Shown here piece after piece: positions 56,207-64,000 of a stretch of DNA of 64,000 nucleotides. The notes under the pieces were generated by a model that saw only the letters and a program-made list of their open reading frames with translations, made no database searches and was not told where the DNA came from. Source of the DNA: Solitalea canadensis DSM 3403 (GTDB taxonomy: Bacteria; Bacteroidota; Bacteroidia; Sphingobacteriales; Sphingobacteriaceae); assembly GCF_000242635.2 (NCBI RefSeq), contig NC_017770.1, positions 3,732,669 to 3,796,668 of the forward strand, given 5' to 3'. The first letter of the stretch is position 1. Every line of letters starts with the position of its first letter. Both the position numbers and the translations under genes were made by a program.

Positions 56207-57127
56207 ATGACAGGAAAAGTAATTAAATCAACCGGTAGCTGGTATAGCGTTTTAGGAAATGACGGACAAGCCTATGAATGTCGTATAAAAGGCAAATTCC
56301 GAATTAAAGGGATTAAAAGTACAAACCCTATTGCTGTTGGTGATATTGTTGATTTTGAGCTTGAACCGGGAGAACCCACCGCAGTAATCATTCATTTGCA
56401 CGACCGCGAAAACTATATTATCCGTAAATCAGTAAACCTGTCGCGTCAAACGCAGATTATTGCGGCCAACATGGATCAGGCTATTTTAGTTGTTACTTTG
56501 GCAGCCCCGCGCACCTCTTTAGGTTTTATCGACCGTTTTCTGGTAACTGCAGAAGCTTATCATATACCCAGCATCTTGGTTTTTAACAAATATGACCTAT
56601 ATGACGATCCTGAAAAATATTTACTTAATGAGGTAAAAGCTATTTATGAAAACATCGGGTATCCATGTTATGAGATCTCGGCCTTAAATGGCTATCATAT
56701 TGACCAGGTCAATGAATTGCTAAAAGATAAAACCACCCTATTCTCAGGACACTCTGGTGTTGGAAAATCTTCACTGATCAATGCAATTTGCCCAGAAAAA
56801 CAACTTCGAACAGCAGCCATTTCCGAAGCTCATCAAAAAGGAATGCATACTACTACATTTGCTGAGATGTTTGCATTACCCAACGGAGGGTTTGTAATTG
56901 ATACTCCCGGTATTCGTGAATTAGGAGTGGTAGAAATTGAACCGGAAGAACTTTCGGGCTATTTTCCGGAAATGCGCCAATTCAGTGAGGAGTGTAAGTT
57001 TAATAACTGTACTCATATTCATGAACCAGGCTGTGCCGTTTTAAAAGCTGTTGATGAAGACCTGATTGCCCCTTCCCGATATGATAGTTATGTAAGTATC
57101 TTTCACAATTTTGATTCAAGAGCCTAA
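56207..57127 (+). CDS. rsgA: Ribosome small-subunit-dependent GTPase RsgA
   Basis: The protein of 306 residues has an N-terminal OB fold, a circularly permuted GTPase (NKYD first, then GHSGVGKSS, then DTPGIRELG) and a zinc-binding end with CKFNNCTHIHEPGC. It helps the final assembly of the 30S subunit. The length is normal. Confidence 0.97.
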   Translation: MTGKVIKSTGSWYSVLGNDGQAYECRIKGKFRIKGIKSTNPIAVGDIVDFELEPGEPTAVIIHLHDRENYIIRKSVNLSRQTQIIAANMDQAILVVTLAAPRTSLGFIDRFLVTAEAYHIPSILVFNKYDLYDDPEKYLLNEVKAIYENIGYPCYEISALNGYHIDQVNELLKDKTTLFSGHSGVGKSSLINAICPEKQLRTAAISEAHQKGMHTTTFAEMFALPNGGFVIDTPGIRELGVVEIEPEELSGYFPEMRQFSEECKFNNCTHIHEPGCAVLKAVDEDLIAPSRYDSYVSIFHNFDSRA

Positions 57128-57172
57128 AAATCACAACATTTAAACCTATTTACTGTTAATTTAATATTGCTT

Positions 57173-57202
57173 TTTGAACTAATTTTAAAAAGTGTATTTT
57201 AG
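57173..57202 (+). promoter_or_regulatory. Possible promoter of the RBBP9-type hydrolase gene
   Basis: TTTG (57173-57176), an 18-base spacer and TATTTTAG (57195-57202), one base off TAnnTTTG, lie 26 bases before the coding start. Confidence 0.4.
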
Positions 57203-57228
57203 CAAAAAATAAATACTCTATATAGTCG

Positions 57229-57777
57229 ATGGGAAAAGTAGAATTTAATTCAGCAGTAGTAATAATTCCGGGATTAGGTAACTCAGGCGAGCAACATTGG
57301 CAAACCCGGTGGGAAAAGAAATATGGTTTCAACCGAATTGAACAGGTGAATTGGGACGAGCCCGATAAACAATCATGGGTAAATGCTCTTGAAAAACAAT
57401 TATCGAATATAGTTGATAAACCAATTATATTGGTAGCACACAGCCTCGCATGCATTACAACGGCTTTATGGGCATCTGAATTTTCTAAAAAGATAAAGGC
57501 TGCCTTATTAGTTGCGCCTGCAGATACAGAAGCGAATGCTATTCCTAAGGAAATTACCGACTTCGCTCCTATTCCATTAAATAAACTGCCTTTTAAATCC
57601 ATTGTAGTTGCAAGTACCAACGATCAATACATTTCGTTAGAAAGAGCCAATTTTTTAGCTGAATCATGGGGAAGCGAATTCATTAATATTGGTGCGACAG
57701 GCCATATCAACTCGGATTCTAACCTAGGAGATTGGGAGCTAGGCTTGGAACTGTTAAAAGAATTGGACCGATACTAA
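57229..57777 (+). CDS. RBBP9/YdeN-family alpha/beta hydrolase
   Basis: The protein of 182 residues is a small serine hydrolase with GLGNSGEQHWQTRWE (15-29), nucleophile Ser72 in AHSLAC, probable acid Asp132 in STNDQY and His159 in GATGHI. It is cytoplasmic, with unknown substrate. The triad assignment is by eye against the family. Confidence 0.9.
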   Translation: MGKVEFNSAVVIIPGLGNSGEQHWQTRWEKKYGFNRIEQVNWDEPDKQSWVNALEKQLSNIVDKPIILVAHSLACITTALWASEFSKKIKAALLVAPADTEANAIPKEITDFAPIPLNKLPFKSIVVASTNDQYISLERANFLAESWGSEFINIGATGHINSDSNLGDWELGLELLKELDRY

Positions 57778-57797
57778 AAATATAAATACCATCACTG

Positions 57798-57849
57798 AAA
57801 AAAGGCTTTAGCTAACACTCGAGTAAAGTGTTGGCTAAAGCCTTTTTTC
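57798..57849. terminator. Bidirectional hairpin terminator
   Basis: GGCTTTAGCTAACACT pairs with AGTGTTGGCTAAAGCC (one mismatch) between A6 on the left and T6 on the right. It separates two convergent genes. Confidence 0.9.
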
Positions 57850-57902
57850 TTTTTTACTTTATGAACCGTTGACTAAAGTCAACATCAAACGAAACAAAAT
57901 CC

Positions 57903-60353
57903 CTATCTTCTTCTTACAAAATCTCTCAAATAACTACATTCATTAACTGCTGTAACATAGAATGGAGTAGTTGAATAGTTCTTTTTCAGTTCAGCGAAAT
58001 ACTTATTATTGATCAACATTAAATAATACTTCCTTGCTGCAATATCATTTTGCTCGCTCCAGTTTTCAACATCGTAAGGAACATTGGGATACTTTACTCT
58101 GGAGTTTAAACATTTAGCTGCCATAAATGTACATTTAGCTTTCAGGTTATTATCCGTTGTCAATTTCAGTGCTTTCAGGTAATACTGCTCAGCAGTATAG
58201 TTGAAATAGTAATCCTTTAGGTAAGGTAAATCTGTTTTACTGTTAAATTCTCTATCGGTAGTAGACCAGTAATAGTTAACCAATAACCACGAATTTCCGT
58301 TATAACTCATGTTATAAAATCCGTTGGCCATCTGATAATAACAGAAAGCTGCATTCTTTGGATCCTCCTTCGCTTTTTTCTCAAATGCAATCATTGTTTG
58401 TGCAAACGATAGCTTCGTAAATTTCTTTGTATCGCGATGAGTTGGAGCATGTGTATCAGTAATCAAATCAACAAATGAATTGGCTGCCAGATAGGTTTTG
58501 TAAGGTTCATCCTCAAAATACTTTGCAGGTAACTTTTTAAAAGCCACAACTGCTTTTGAGAAATTATATTCACGCAAATAACAGGTTCCCAAAAGCTCAA
58601 ACAGAAAATCATTACCCACTGCATTTAAGGTATTGGTCATTAGCTGATGATATTCTGTTTTAGTAGCATTGTTTTTTACTTGTATTAACTTTTCTACTTC
58701 CGCAGAGTTCATGCTGTTTCGAAGAAAGTCCACCGAGGTCCAGATTGTCCAACGGATTGAATTATCCTTTTTTGCTTTTTCAATCATTTGTGTTGAAACC
58801 ATTTCACTTTGAAGCACACATAGTGCTGCACTTACCCGATCTTTCTGACTCAAATATTTAGGTTGAAGGATATTCAACATCAAATACTTATAAATCTTGG
58901 TAAACGGCAAATCTGAGTCCCAGTTCTCTTTCTTTGAAGATAACTCTTGCTGACGTTTTTCTTCTAACCAATTTAATGAAGGGTAAATTTTAGCTTCAAA
59001 ACTTGCATCAATTGTTTGCTGCTCATTAATCGTAATCAACATTCGTAGCACTTCAAACTGATCGCGAACTTTAGCACTCATTTTCATCCCCTCAGCTTGC
59101 TTTAACGATGCTTTAGCCGCAACTAAATCGCGGCGCATAAATTTGATATAGGCTCCTGAGATTTTCCAAAGTGCAGGCTCCTTTACCTTATTATCATTCG
59201 CCACATTATTACAGAATGTATAAAGACTGTCGGCGTACTTTTCCTCGATCTTTAATGACGATGCTTCAACGATTCCATAAGTAGTTAATCGTAGTGAATC
59301 CTTAGGGTTAGCAAGAGCCAATGATGGCGACATATAAGAGTTTTCGAGCTTTGATATTTCACGAACAAGTAATACATCCAGTGTTGGAACGCGAGGGTCA
59401 AGTTTGTACATTTTTTCCAATTGTTTCAACTCATTGCCAGCGCTCCCCAAACTTTCAACTCCTAAAAAATTAGCTTTTTCTGTATTATTCTTACATAAGG
59501 CAAGTACATTATTCTGGTTATACTTATCGTACACCGATAGATATAGCACATTTTGATAGGCCATGATGCGTTTATTTTTACACTCGCTAAAAACGGTTGA
59601 AAACAGGTAGGCACTCTCTTCTTTCTTACCCACTTTACGTAAGGCCCCTGCTTTTAAAGCCAATGCCCAATAATACACCGTGCTCTCACTTTTATATGGA
59701 GCCACATTCGATTCAAAAAGTCGCAAACATGCTTCGTAATTTCCACTGTAGTGAGCTAACCGGCATAATTGAAAGCCATAACGCAATTGTAGATAATTGT
59801 CTTTTTTTACTGTTGCAGCTGCAGCCTCCCCTTCCTTTATTAAAGCATCCATAGCTTCAGTATTCGGTTGTTGAGGATCCCATTCATTATAGGGCATATT
59901 TACATAAGGCTCACAACGTTTAGCAAAAAGCAGGTAATCCAATGCTGCACTGTTCTTCTTTTTCGCCAAGGCCACTGCAAATCCATTATTTTTCAGACTA
60001 TCCGGCCAATCGCTTTCTTGCTTATTTTTAAGAATATTTAAAGATTCTTCATCATTGTAATAAATAATCCCTGCTATAATTGGACCATCGACAGATTCTG
60101 TTTTAAGGTATTTTTTCCATTCTTCCGTATTCTGCATCACATCACTATAAGGTTCTTCATAGTCATATAAACTTTGATAAGCGATATAATAGAAAGGCTT
60201 ATAGTCAGGATCGCCGGCTACATGGTTATTAAAAAAGGTAACCCGGTCGTCGTAAGGGTCTTCCCACCCTCCACAGGCTATACCGTAAATTACCGCGCCG
60301 GTAATAAGTAAAAAAATACTACTAAAAACTACTGTATACTTTTTCAATTTCAT
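57903..60353 (-). CDS. Large conserved Bacteroidota lipoprotein with helical-repeat (TPR-like) body, unknown function
   Basis: The protein of 816 residues starts with a lipoprotein signal (VIYGIACGGW, Cys27). The start of the mature part, CGGWEDPYDDRVTFFNNHVA, is of a style I have seen repeated in Bacteroidota. The body is helical with repeats such as CRLAHYSGNYEACLRLFESN, YWALALKAGALRKVGKKEES and LLGTCYLREYNFSKAVVAFK that look like degenerate TPRs. Its 5' end overlaps the upstream lipoprotein gene by 32 bases, so the two are coupled. No enzyme motif is seen. Confidence 0.8.
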   Translation of the reverse strand: MKLKKYTVVFSSIFLLITGAVIYGIACGGWEDPYDDRVTFFNNHVAGDPDYKPFYYIAYQSLYDYEEPYSDVMQNTEEWKKYLKTESVDGPIIAGIIYYNDEESLNILKNKQESDWPDSLKNNGFAVALAKKKNSAALDYLLFAKRCEPYVNMPYNEWDPQQPNTEAMDALIKEGEAAAATVKKDNYLQLRYGFQLCRLAHYSGNYEACLRLFESNVAPYKSESTVYYWALALKAGALRKVGKKEESAYLFSTVFSECKNKRIMAYQNVLYLSVYDKYNQNNVLALCKNNTEKANFLGVESLGSAGNELKQLEKMYKLDPRVPTLDVLLVREISKLENSYMSPSLALANPKDSLRLTTYGIVEASSLKIEEKYADSLYTFCNNVANDNKVKEPALWKISGAYIKFMRRDLVAAKASLKQAEGMKMSAKVRDQFEVLRMLITINEQQTIDASFEAKIYPSLNWLEEKRQQELSSKKENWDSDLPFTKIYKYLMLNILQPKYLSQKDRVSAALCVLQSEMVSTQMIEKAKKDNSIRWTIWTSVDFLRNSMNSAEVEKLIQVKNNATKTEYHQLMTNTLNAVGNDFLFELLGTCYLREYNFSKAVVAFKKLPAKYFEDEPYKTYLAANSFVDLITDTHAPTHRDTKKFTKLSFAQTMIAFEKKAKEDPKNAAFCYYQMANGFYNMSYNGNSWLLVNYYWSTTDREFNSKTDLPYLKDYYFNYTAEQYYLKALKLTTDNNLKAKCTFMAAKCLNSRVKYPNVPYDVENWSEQNDIAARKYYLMLINNKYFAELKKNYSTTPFYVTAVNECSYLRDFVRRR

Positions 60354-61359
60354 TTGTTTGATAGTTGTTTAATATGGAAGAATCGAGGTGAAATAAGACT
60401 ACATGGATATTGTCATTCTGAATACGGGAAGAGCAAAATTCAGCTGCATTTAAAACATCTGAAATCGTATAGCTTTCATCTCGGATCACTTCACCTTTTT
60501 TGAATGAATATCCTTTCAAATTTACATCATTTAGCACTTTATAGAGTGTTTTACCCTGCTTTTCGAAGTAATTTTTATTGTCAAGATCTGTTGAAGAAAG
60601 TTTTCCCAATAAGCCGGCATAAAGTTCATTCCTGAAAAGAACCGACCAGGAAAATAATGGGAAGGCGATATCAAGCTTTATTGGATATTTACTTAACGGT
60701 TGCAAATAAGATTCAATGGAGCGTTGATCAATAATTGAGTTATGATCACCATATCGCCTCAAATCGCCCATGTTATAGCACATTAATAAGCCTTTATCAA
60801 CCGGAGGAATCCCTGTTTGAGTTTGGTATTTAATCTGATGCATCCGAATTGTTGCTGACAATTCTTTAGATTTCATGAAACTGTGCTTCTTTAATTCGGT
60901 TAATAGCAGAAAATACCGATCGCGTGAATTTCCGGACCAATCACAATCAATTTGAACTTCTGCAGGATGAATTTGTTGCAATTCACATTGTTTTTTCACA
61001 AAGTGAATAATATTACCTGCAAGCTCTTTTATCGTTAGGCTGTCTGCGTTAAGTATTGTTTTATTGGTAATGTACACAACCGGAATTGCATTAATAGAAC
61101 GACTGACCGTGTCCTTAAATTTCATTGGCGAAATAGGCCTGGCAGCTTTTTGTACATCGTCCCAATCCACATCCAAAAAACGCAAATAAAGATTGTTTGC
61201 ATTCAGCTTAGCAATCGTTTCCTTTTCTTTCTGATTTAACTCAAATGAGGTTTTCCAATAGTAAAATCCTCGATGAACTACTCGGTCTGATTGATTATGA
61301 CAGGATGCAATGGAGAAAAGAATAAAGAGAAATAAAAAAAGAAAATATCTGTTTTTCAT
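60322..61359 (-). CDS. Conserved Bacteroidota lipoprotein, possible TIM-barrel (GH-like), unknown function
   Basis: The protein of 345 residues has a lipoprotein signal (FSIASCHN, Cys20). The mature part begins GFYYWKTSFELNQKEKE and has NNLYLRFLDVDWDD, AIPVVYITNKT, and VQIDCDWSGNSRDRYFLLL. The alternating strand and helix pattern and the strand-end acidic motif IDCDW recall glycoside hydrolase barrels (GH18-like), but this is only a resemblance. Its stop lies inside the start of the TPR-like lipoprotein gene. Substrate and function are unknown. Confidence 0.78.
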   Translation of the reverse strand: MKNRYFLFLFLFILFSIASCHNQSDRVVHRGFYYWKTSFELNQKEKETIAKLNANNLYLRFLDVDWDDVQKAARPISPMKFKDTVSRSINAIPVVYITNKTILNADSLTIKELAGNIIHFVKKQCELQQIHPAEVQIDCDWSGNSRDRYFLLLTELKKHSFMKSKELSATIRMHQIKYQTQTGIPPVDKGLLMCYNMGDLRRYGDHNSIIDQRSIESYLQPLSKYPIKLDIAFPLFSWSVLFRNELYAGLLGKLSSTDLDNKNYFEKQGKTLYKVLNDVNLKGYSFKKGEVIRDESYTISDVLNAAEFCSSRIQNDNIHVVLFHLDSSILNNYQTNEIEKVYSSF

Positions 61360-61442
61360 GTTTTACAAAACTAACAATTCGGAATGGGATAATTGTGTAT
61401 CCTTTTTATTAACTCTTGACTGGTTATTATATCTTCGTTGCT

Positions 61443-61895
61443 ATGAGAGCAGTTATTCAACGTGTTTCAGAGGCATCTGTTAAAATCGACGGAATTATTA
61501 AAGGAGAGATCAACCAGGGATTTATGGTTTTGTTAGGCATTGAAGATGCTGATACGCAGGAAGATATTGATTGGCTATCACAAAAAATTGCGAATATGCG
61601 TGTTTTTGGTGATGAAAACGGCCTAATGAACAAAGCATTAGCAGATATTGACGGCAACATATTATTGATCAGCCAGTTCACACTATTTGCCTCCACTAAA
61701 AAAGGTAATCGTCCCGGATTTACCCGCTCCGCTAAGCCAGAGAAGGCAATTCCGCTATATGAATTATTTATTAAGAGCTTGGAAAACCTAACTGGTAAAA
61801 AAATCGTGACAGGTGAGTTTGGTGCCGATATGAAAGTGAGCTTAATCAACGATGGCCCGGTTACAATAACCATAGACTCGAAAGATAAACAGTAA
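61443..61895 (+). CDS. dtd: D-aminoacyl-tRNA deacylase
   Basis: The protein of 150 residues begins MRAVIQRVSEASVKIDG and contains the two signature motifs SQFTLFA and NDGPVT (GP cis-dipeptide). It frees tRNA from D-amino acids and glycine. An upstream TTG-type start would add nine residues and is not supported. Confidence 0.97.
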   Translation: MRAVIQRVSEASVKIDGIIKGEINQGFMVLLGIEDADTQEDIDWLSQKIANMRVFGDENGLMNKALADIDGNILLISQFTLFASTKKGNRPGFTRSAKPEKAIPLYELFIKSLENLTGKKIVTGEFGADMKVSLINDGPVTITIDSKDKQ

Positions 61896-61978
61896 ATTAC
61901 GTGTTGCGTGTTACGGATTACGAGTTATTGACAATTCATTACAATTTAATCCGTAACTCGAAACCCGAAACCCGAAAT
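61896..61978. repeat. Intergenic inverted repeat, second copy of the GAGTTACGGATTACG word family
   Basis: GTTACGGATTACGAG near 61910 and AATCCGTAACTCGAAACCCG near 61948 form a hairpin between dtd and the MazG-type gene. The words are shared with the metH-metF spacer 10 kb to the left. Confidence 0.65.
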
Positions 61979-61985
61979 TTAGATT

Positions 61986-62321
61986 ATGAAAGATATAACA
62001 ATAAAAGAAGCACAGGAATTGGTTGATAAGTGGATCAATACAACCGGTGTACGCTATTTCAGTGAATTAACCAACATGGCGATATTAACTGAGGAAGTAG
62101 GCGAAGTTGCCCGCTTAATGAGTCGTATCTACGGCGACCAATCGTTTAAAGAAAGTGATAAAGGAAAAGAGTTAAACGATGAGCTTGCGGATGTGCTTTG
62201 GGTATTAATCTGTATCGCCAACCAAACCGGAGTAGACCTATCAGCGGCTTTAGAGAAGAACTTCGAAAAGAAAAGCATCAGGGATGCGGAACGGCATAAG
62301 AATAATGAGAAACTTAAGTAG
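61986..62321 (+). CDS. MazG-type nucleotide pyrophosphohydrolase
   Basis: The protein of 111 residues is an all-alpha NTP-PPase. It has ILTEEVGEVARLMSRIYG (the ExxE acidic motif) and ELADVLWVLICIANQTGVDL (ExxD). It hydrolyses abnormal nucleoside triphosphates. It lies 90 bases after dtd, so both quality-control genes may be in one transcript. Confidence 0.92.
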   Translation: MKDITIKEAQELVDKWINTTGVRYFSELTNMAILTEEVGEVARLMSRIYGDQSFKESDKGKELNDELADVLWVLICIANQTGVDLSAALEKNFEKKSIRDAERHKNNEKLK

Positions 62322-62330
62322 TTAATAGTT

Positions 62331-62367
62331 GATGGTTCATAGATCATAGCACTTACTATGAACCATC
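62331..62367. terminator. Hairpin between convergent genes
   Basis: GATGGTTCATAG (62331-62342) pairs perfectly with CTATGAACCATC (62356-62367), and related words continue to 62383. There is no U-run, so it may end transcription weakly or protect the mRNA ends. Confidence 0.6.
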
Positions 62368-62376
62368 ATCCATGAA

Positions 62377-63084
62377 CTATGAACTTCTCACAATTTGCCC
62401 ATTCTTAATCACGGGTACAGAGTCAAGGATATCCACATTTAAGCAAAACTCAATATCTTTTTCAATACCTAGTTTTTTAAGGCGTTCACTGTGGGAGGTT
62501 TTCTTCATGTATTCATTCAGATTACCTTGGGCACACAAATACAGGTCTTCGGCTAATACAGATGAATCACACCATGCATCAAATTTGTCTTTTAACTTAT
62601 TTACAACTGCACCTGCAAATAGGGTATCTTCCAGGTTAACCTTGTTTTTCCAGCCAGAACATAACAAGAAAACATTCTTGTCTTGCTTAACTAAGTAATC
62701 ACAAACTGCAGTAAGATTCAAAAAGGAACCTATAACAATTTCGTCTGCATTTTTAGATTCATTGATTGCATGTGTGCCATTTGTGGTTGTAAGCACCAAT
62801 GTCTTACCGGCTACTTTTTCCTTCGTATAACTAAACGGAGAATTTCCAAAGTCAAAACCTGCAACAACTTCACCATTACGCTCTGCACCTAACAGATGGC
62901 CATGGTCCTTATAAGACAGACATTCTTCTACACTTGCAACAGGAATAATCGCTGCAGCTCCATTATCAATTCCATAGCTTATTGAAGAGGTAGCCCTGAA
63001 AATATCAATTACCACAACAATGCTTCCTTTTAAATCATATAATGGTAAAAGAGCGGGAGTCAAGCAGACTTCGAGGTGTTTCAT
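62377..63084 (-). CDS. comB: 2-phosphosulfolactate phosphatase
   Basis: The protein of 235 residues matches the ComB family: VVVIDIFRATSSISYGIDNG near residue 22, LGAERNGEVVAGFDFGNSP, and LTTTNGTHAINESKNADE with FLNLTAVCDYL. ComB removes phosphate from 2-phosphosulfolactate in coenzyme M synthesis, but the family is common in bacteria, including Bacteroidota, where sulfolactate or sulfonolipid-related roles are discussed. The real substrate here is open. Confidence 0.92.
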   Translation of the reverse strand: MKHLEVCLTPALLPLYDLKGSIVVVIDIFRATSSISYGIDNGAAAIIPVASVEECLSYKDHGHLLGAERNGEVVAGFDFGNSPFSYTKEKVAGKTLVLTTTNGTHAINESKNADEIVIGSFLNLTAVCDYLVKQDKNVFLLCSGWKNKVNLEDTLFAGAVVNKLKDKFDAWCDSSVLAEDLYLCAQGNLNEYMKKTSHSERLKKLGIEKDIEFCLNVDILDSVPVIKNGQIVRSS

Positions 63085-63110
63085 TTAACTAGATTTGAGA
63101 TTGGAGATTG

Positions 63111-63145
63111 GAGATTTGAGACTGATTTGCATTTTCTCAAATCTC
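63111..63145. repeat. Hairpin of GAGATTTGAGA words between gcvT and comB
   Basis: GAGATTTGAGA (63111-63121) is complementary to TCTCAAATCTC (63135-63145). Further copies of AGATTTGAGA (63091) and TCATATC (63144, 63151) surround it. It could separate gcvT and comB transcription. Confidence 0.65.
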
Positions 63146-63160
63146 ATATCTCATATCTTC

Positions 63161-64000
63161 TTATTTAAAAGGGTATTTAACCACTTTGGCTTTTACTTTA
63201 TTATCGCGGATACCGATAAACAACTCAGTTCCTTCTTTGCTATTATCAAGCGTTACATAACCCATCCCGATGGCTTTCTGTAAAGAAGGGGCCTGAGTTC
63301 CAGATGTAACACGACCAATCTTAGTTCCGGCAGCATCAAAAATCTCATAATCATGACGTGGAATTCCACGGTCAATCATTTCAAAACCAACTAATTTACT
63401 TTTTAATCCCGCTTCTTTTTCTGCTTTAAGCGCTGTCGAGTTGGTAAATTCTTTTGTGAATTTTGTAATCCAACCTAAACCGGCCTCTAAAGGAGAAGTA
63501 GTATCATCAATATCATTTCCGTAAAGAGCAAAGCCCATTTCTAAACGCAATGTATCACGAGCACCTAAACCAATTGGTTTGATACCAAACTCAGCACCTG
63601 CTTCAAAAATAGCTTTCCAAATCTGTTCGGCATGTTCGTTTTCGAAATAGATCTCAAACCCTCCTGCTCCGGTATAACCTGTTGCTGAAACCACTACATT
63701 ATCAACACCGGCAAACTTGCCTTTCTTGAAGCTGTAGTATTCCATACTAGCAAGATCAAAATCGGTAAGCTTTTGCAAAGCAGCAGCTGCTTTTGGACCT
63801 TGAACAGCTAATAAGCTTGTTTTATCAGAAATGTTATGCATTTCTACGTTGTTAGTATTGCGCTCACTGATCCAGTTCCAGTCTTTTTCAATGTTTGAAG
63901 CGTTTACTACCAACATATATGTTTTATCGTCGATGCGATAAACTAAAAGGTCATCTACAATACCGCCATTTTCATTAGGAAGGCAAGAGTATTGAACCTT
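63161..64000 (-). CDS. gcvT: Aminomethyltransferase of the glycine cleavage system (partial)
   Basis: The frame is open to the right edge, giving the last 280 residues. The segment starting [20 protein letters not shown] is the folate-binding region of GcvT, followed by [42 protein letters not shown], and [20 protein letters not shown]. It releases ammonia and forms methylene-THF from the H-protein-bound intermediate, feeding the same folate pool that MetF uses. The N-terminal part lies outside the window. Confidence 0.97.
   Translation of the reverse strand, partial: KVQYSCLPNENGGIVDDLLVYRIDDKTYMLVVNASNIEKDWNWISERNTNNVEMHNISDKTSLLAVQGPKAAAALQKLTDFDLASMEYYSFKKGKFAGVDNVVVSATGYTGAGGFEIYFENEHAEQIWKAIFEAGAEFGIKPIGLGARDTLRLEMGFALYGNDIDDTTSPLEAGLGWITKFTKEFTNSTALKAEKEAGLKSKLVGFEMIDRGIPRHDYEIFDAAGTKIGRVTSGTQAPSLQKAIGMGYVTLDNSKEGTELFIGIRDNKVKAKVVKYPFK

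Noticed and set aside
57156-57620. Long open frame on the minus strand opposite the RBBP9-type hydrolase
   Set aside because: It is antisense to a well-supported gene with catalytic motifs, and its translation shows no family resemblance.
62377-63084. comB as evidence of coenzyme M synthesis
   Set aside because: The rest of the coenzyme M pathway is not in the window, and ComB homologues occur widely in bacteria that are not known to make coenzyme M.

Overview
The window looks like a chromosomal segment of an AT-rich member of the Bacteroidota, most likely from the Sphingobacteriales (a Pedobacter- or Solitalea-like organism). This is inferred from Bacteroidota-type promoters (TTTG, about 19 bases, TAnnTTTG), weak ribosome binding sites, many short lipoproteins and outer-membrane barrels, ISAon1-type insertion sequences and the gene families present. 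I could not search a database, so the taxon is an inference.

Layout. The left edge (2-469, +) is the 3' end of a parallel beta-helix protein. From 17425 down to 629, all on the minus strand, lies an exopolysaccharide or capsule locus: Wza-type export lipoprotein, Wzc-type tyrosine autokinase, Wzx flippase, three GT4 glycosyltransferases, a Wzy/O-antigen-ligase-type membrane protein, a FemAB/GNAT-like protein, a polysaccharide deacetylase, a WbpB/WbpD/WbpE-like set for an acetamido sugar and a UDP-glucose 6-dehydrogenase. Upstream of it are an ECF sigma factor coupled to a membrane/beta-barrel protein (17817-19650), a lipocalin-like lipoprotein and the three-subunit proton-translocating transhydrogenase pntA1-pntA2-pntB (20575-23508).

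At 23911-26737 sits an ISAon1/ISL3-type insertion sequence into which a second element of the same family has inserted (25266-26683, with an 8-bp target duplication). A frameshifted gene remnant abuts it. Two tandem initiator tRNA-Met genes follow, then era and der (+), a small Asp/Ser/Val/Ala-repeat lipoprotein, an S41 protease (-), murQ with a conserved unknown gene (+), and the phosphate uptake operon pstS-pstC-pstA-pstB-phoU (-) with a tandem TTAACA Pho-box-like site. A DeoR-family regulator is divergent from glpD-glpK-glpF plus an outer-membrane protein (glycerol use). Four tandem hairpin repeats separate these from a YceI / outer-membrane protein / YceI-like operon (-).

A SAM-I riboswitch precedes metH, followed by metF (methionine cycle). 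The last part holds an SRPBCC protein, a GT2 / GT39 pair for lipid-linked glycosylation, rsgA, an RBBP9-type hydrolase, a two-gene lipoprotein pair of unknown function (57903-61359), dtd, a MazG-type pyrophosphohydrolase, comB and gcvT, which runs off the right edge.

The best candidates for undescribed biology are the lipoprotein pair at 57903-61359, the sigma factor plus single-span beta-barrel protein, the outer-membrane protein in the glp operon, and the hairpin repeat cluster at 44025-44340.
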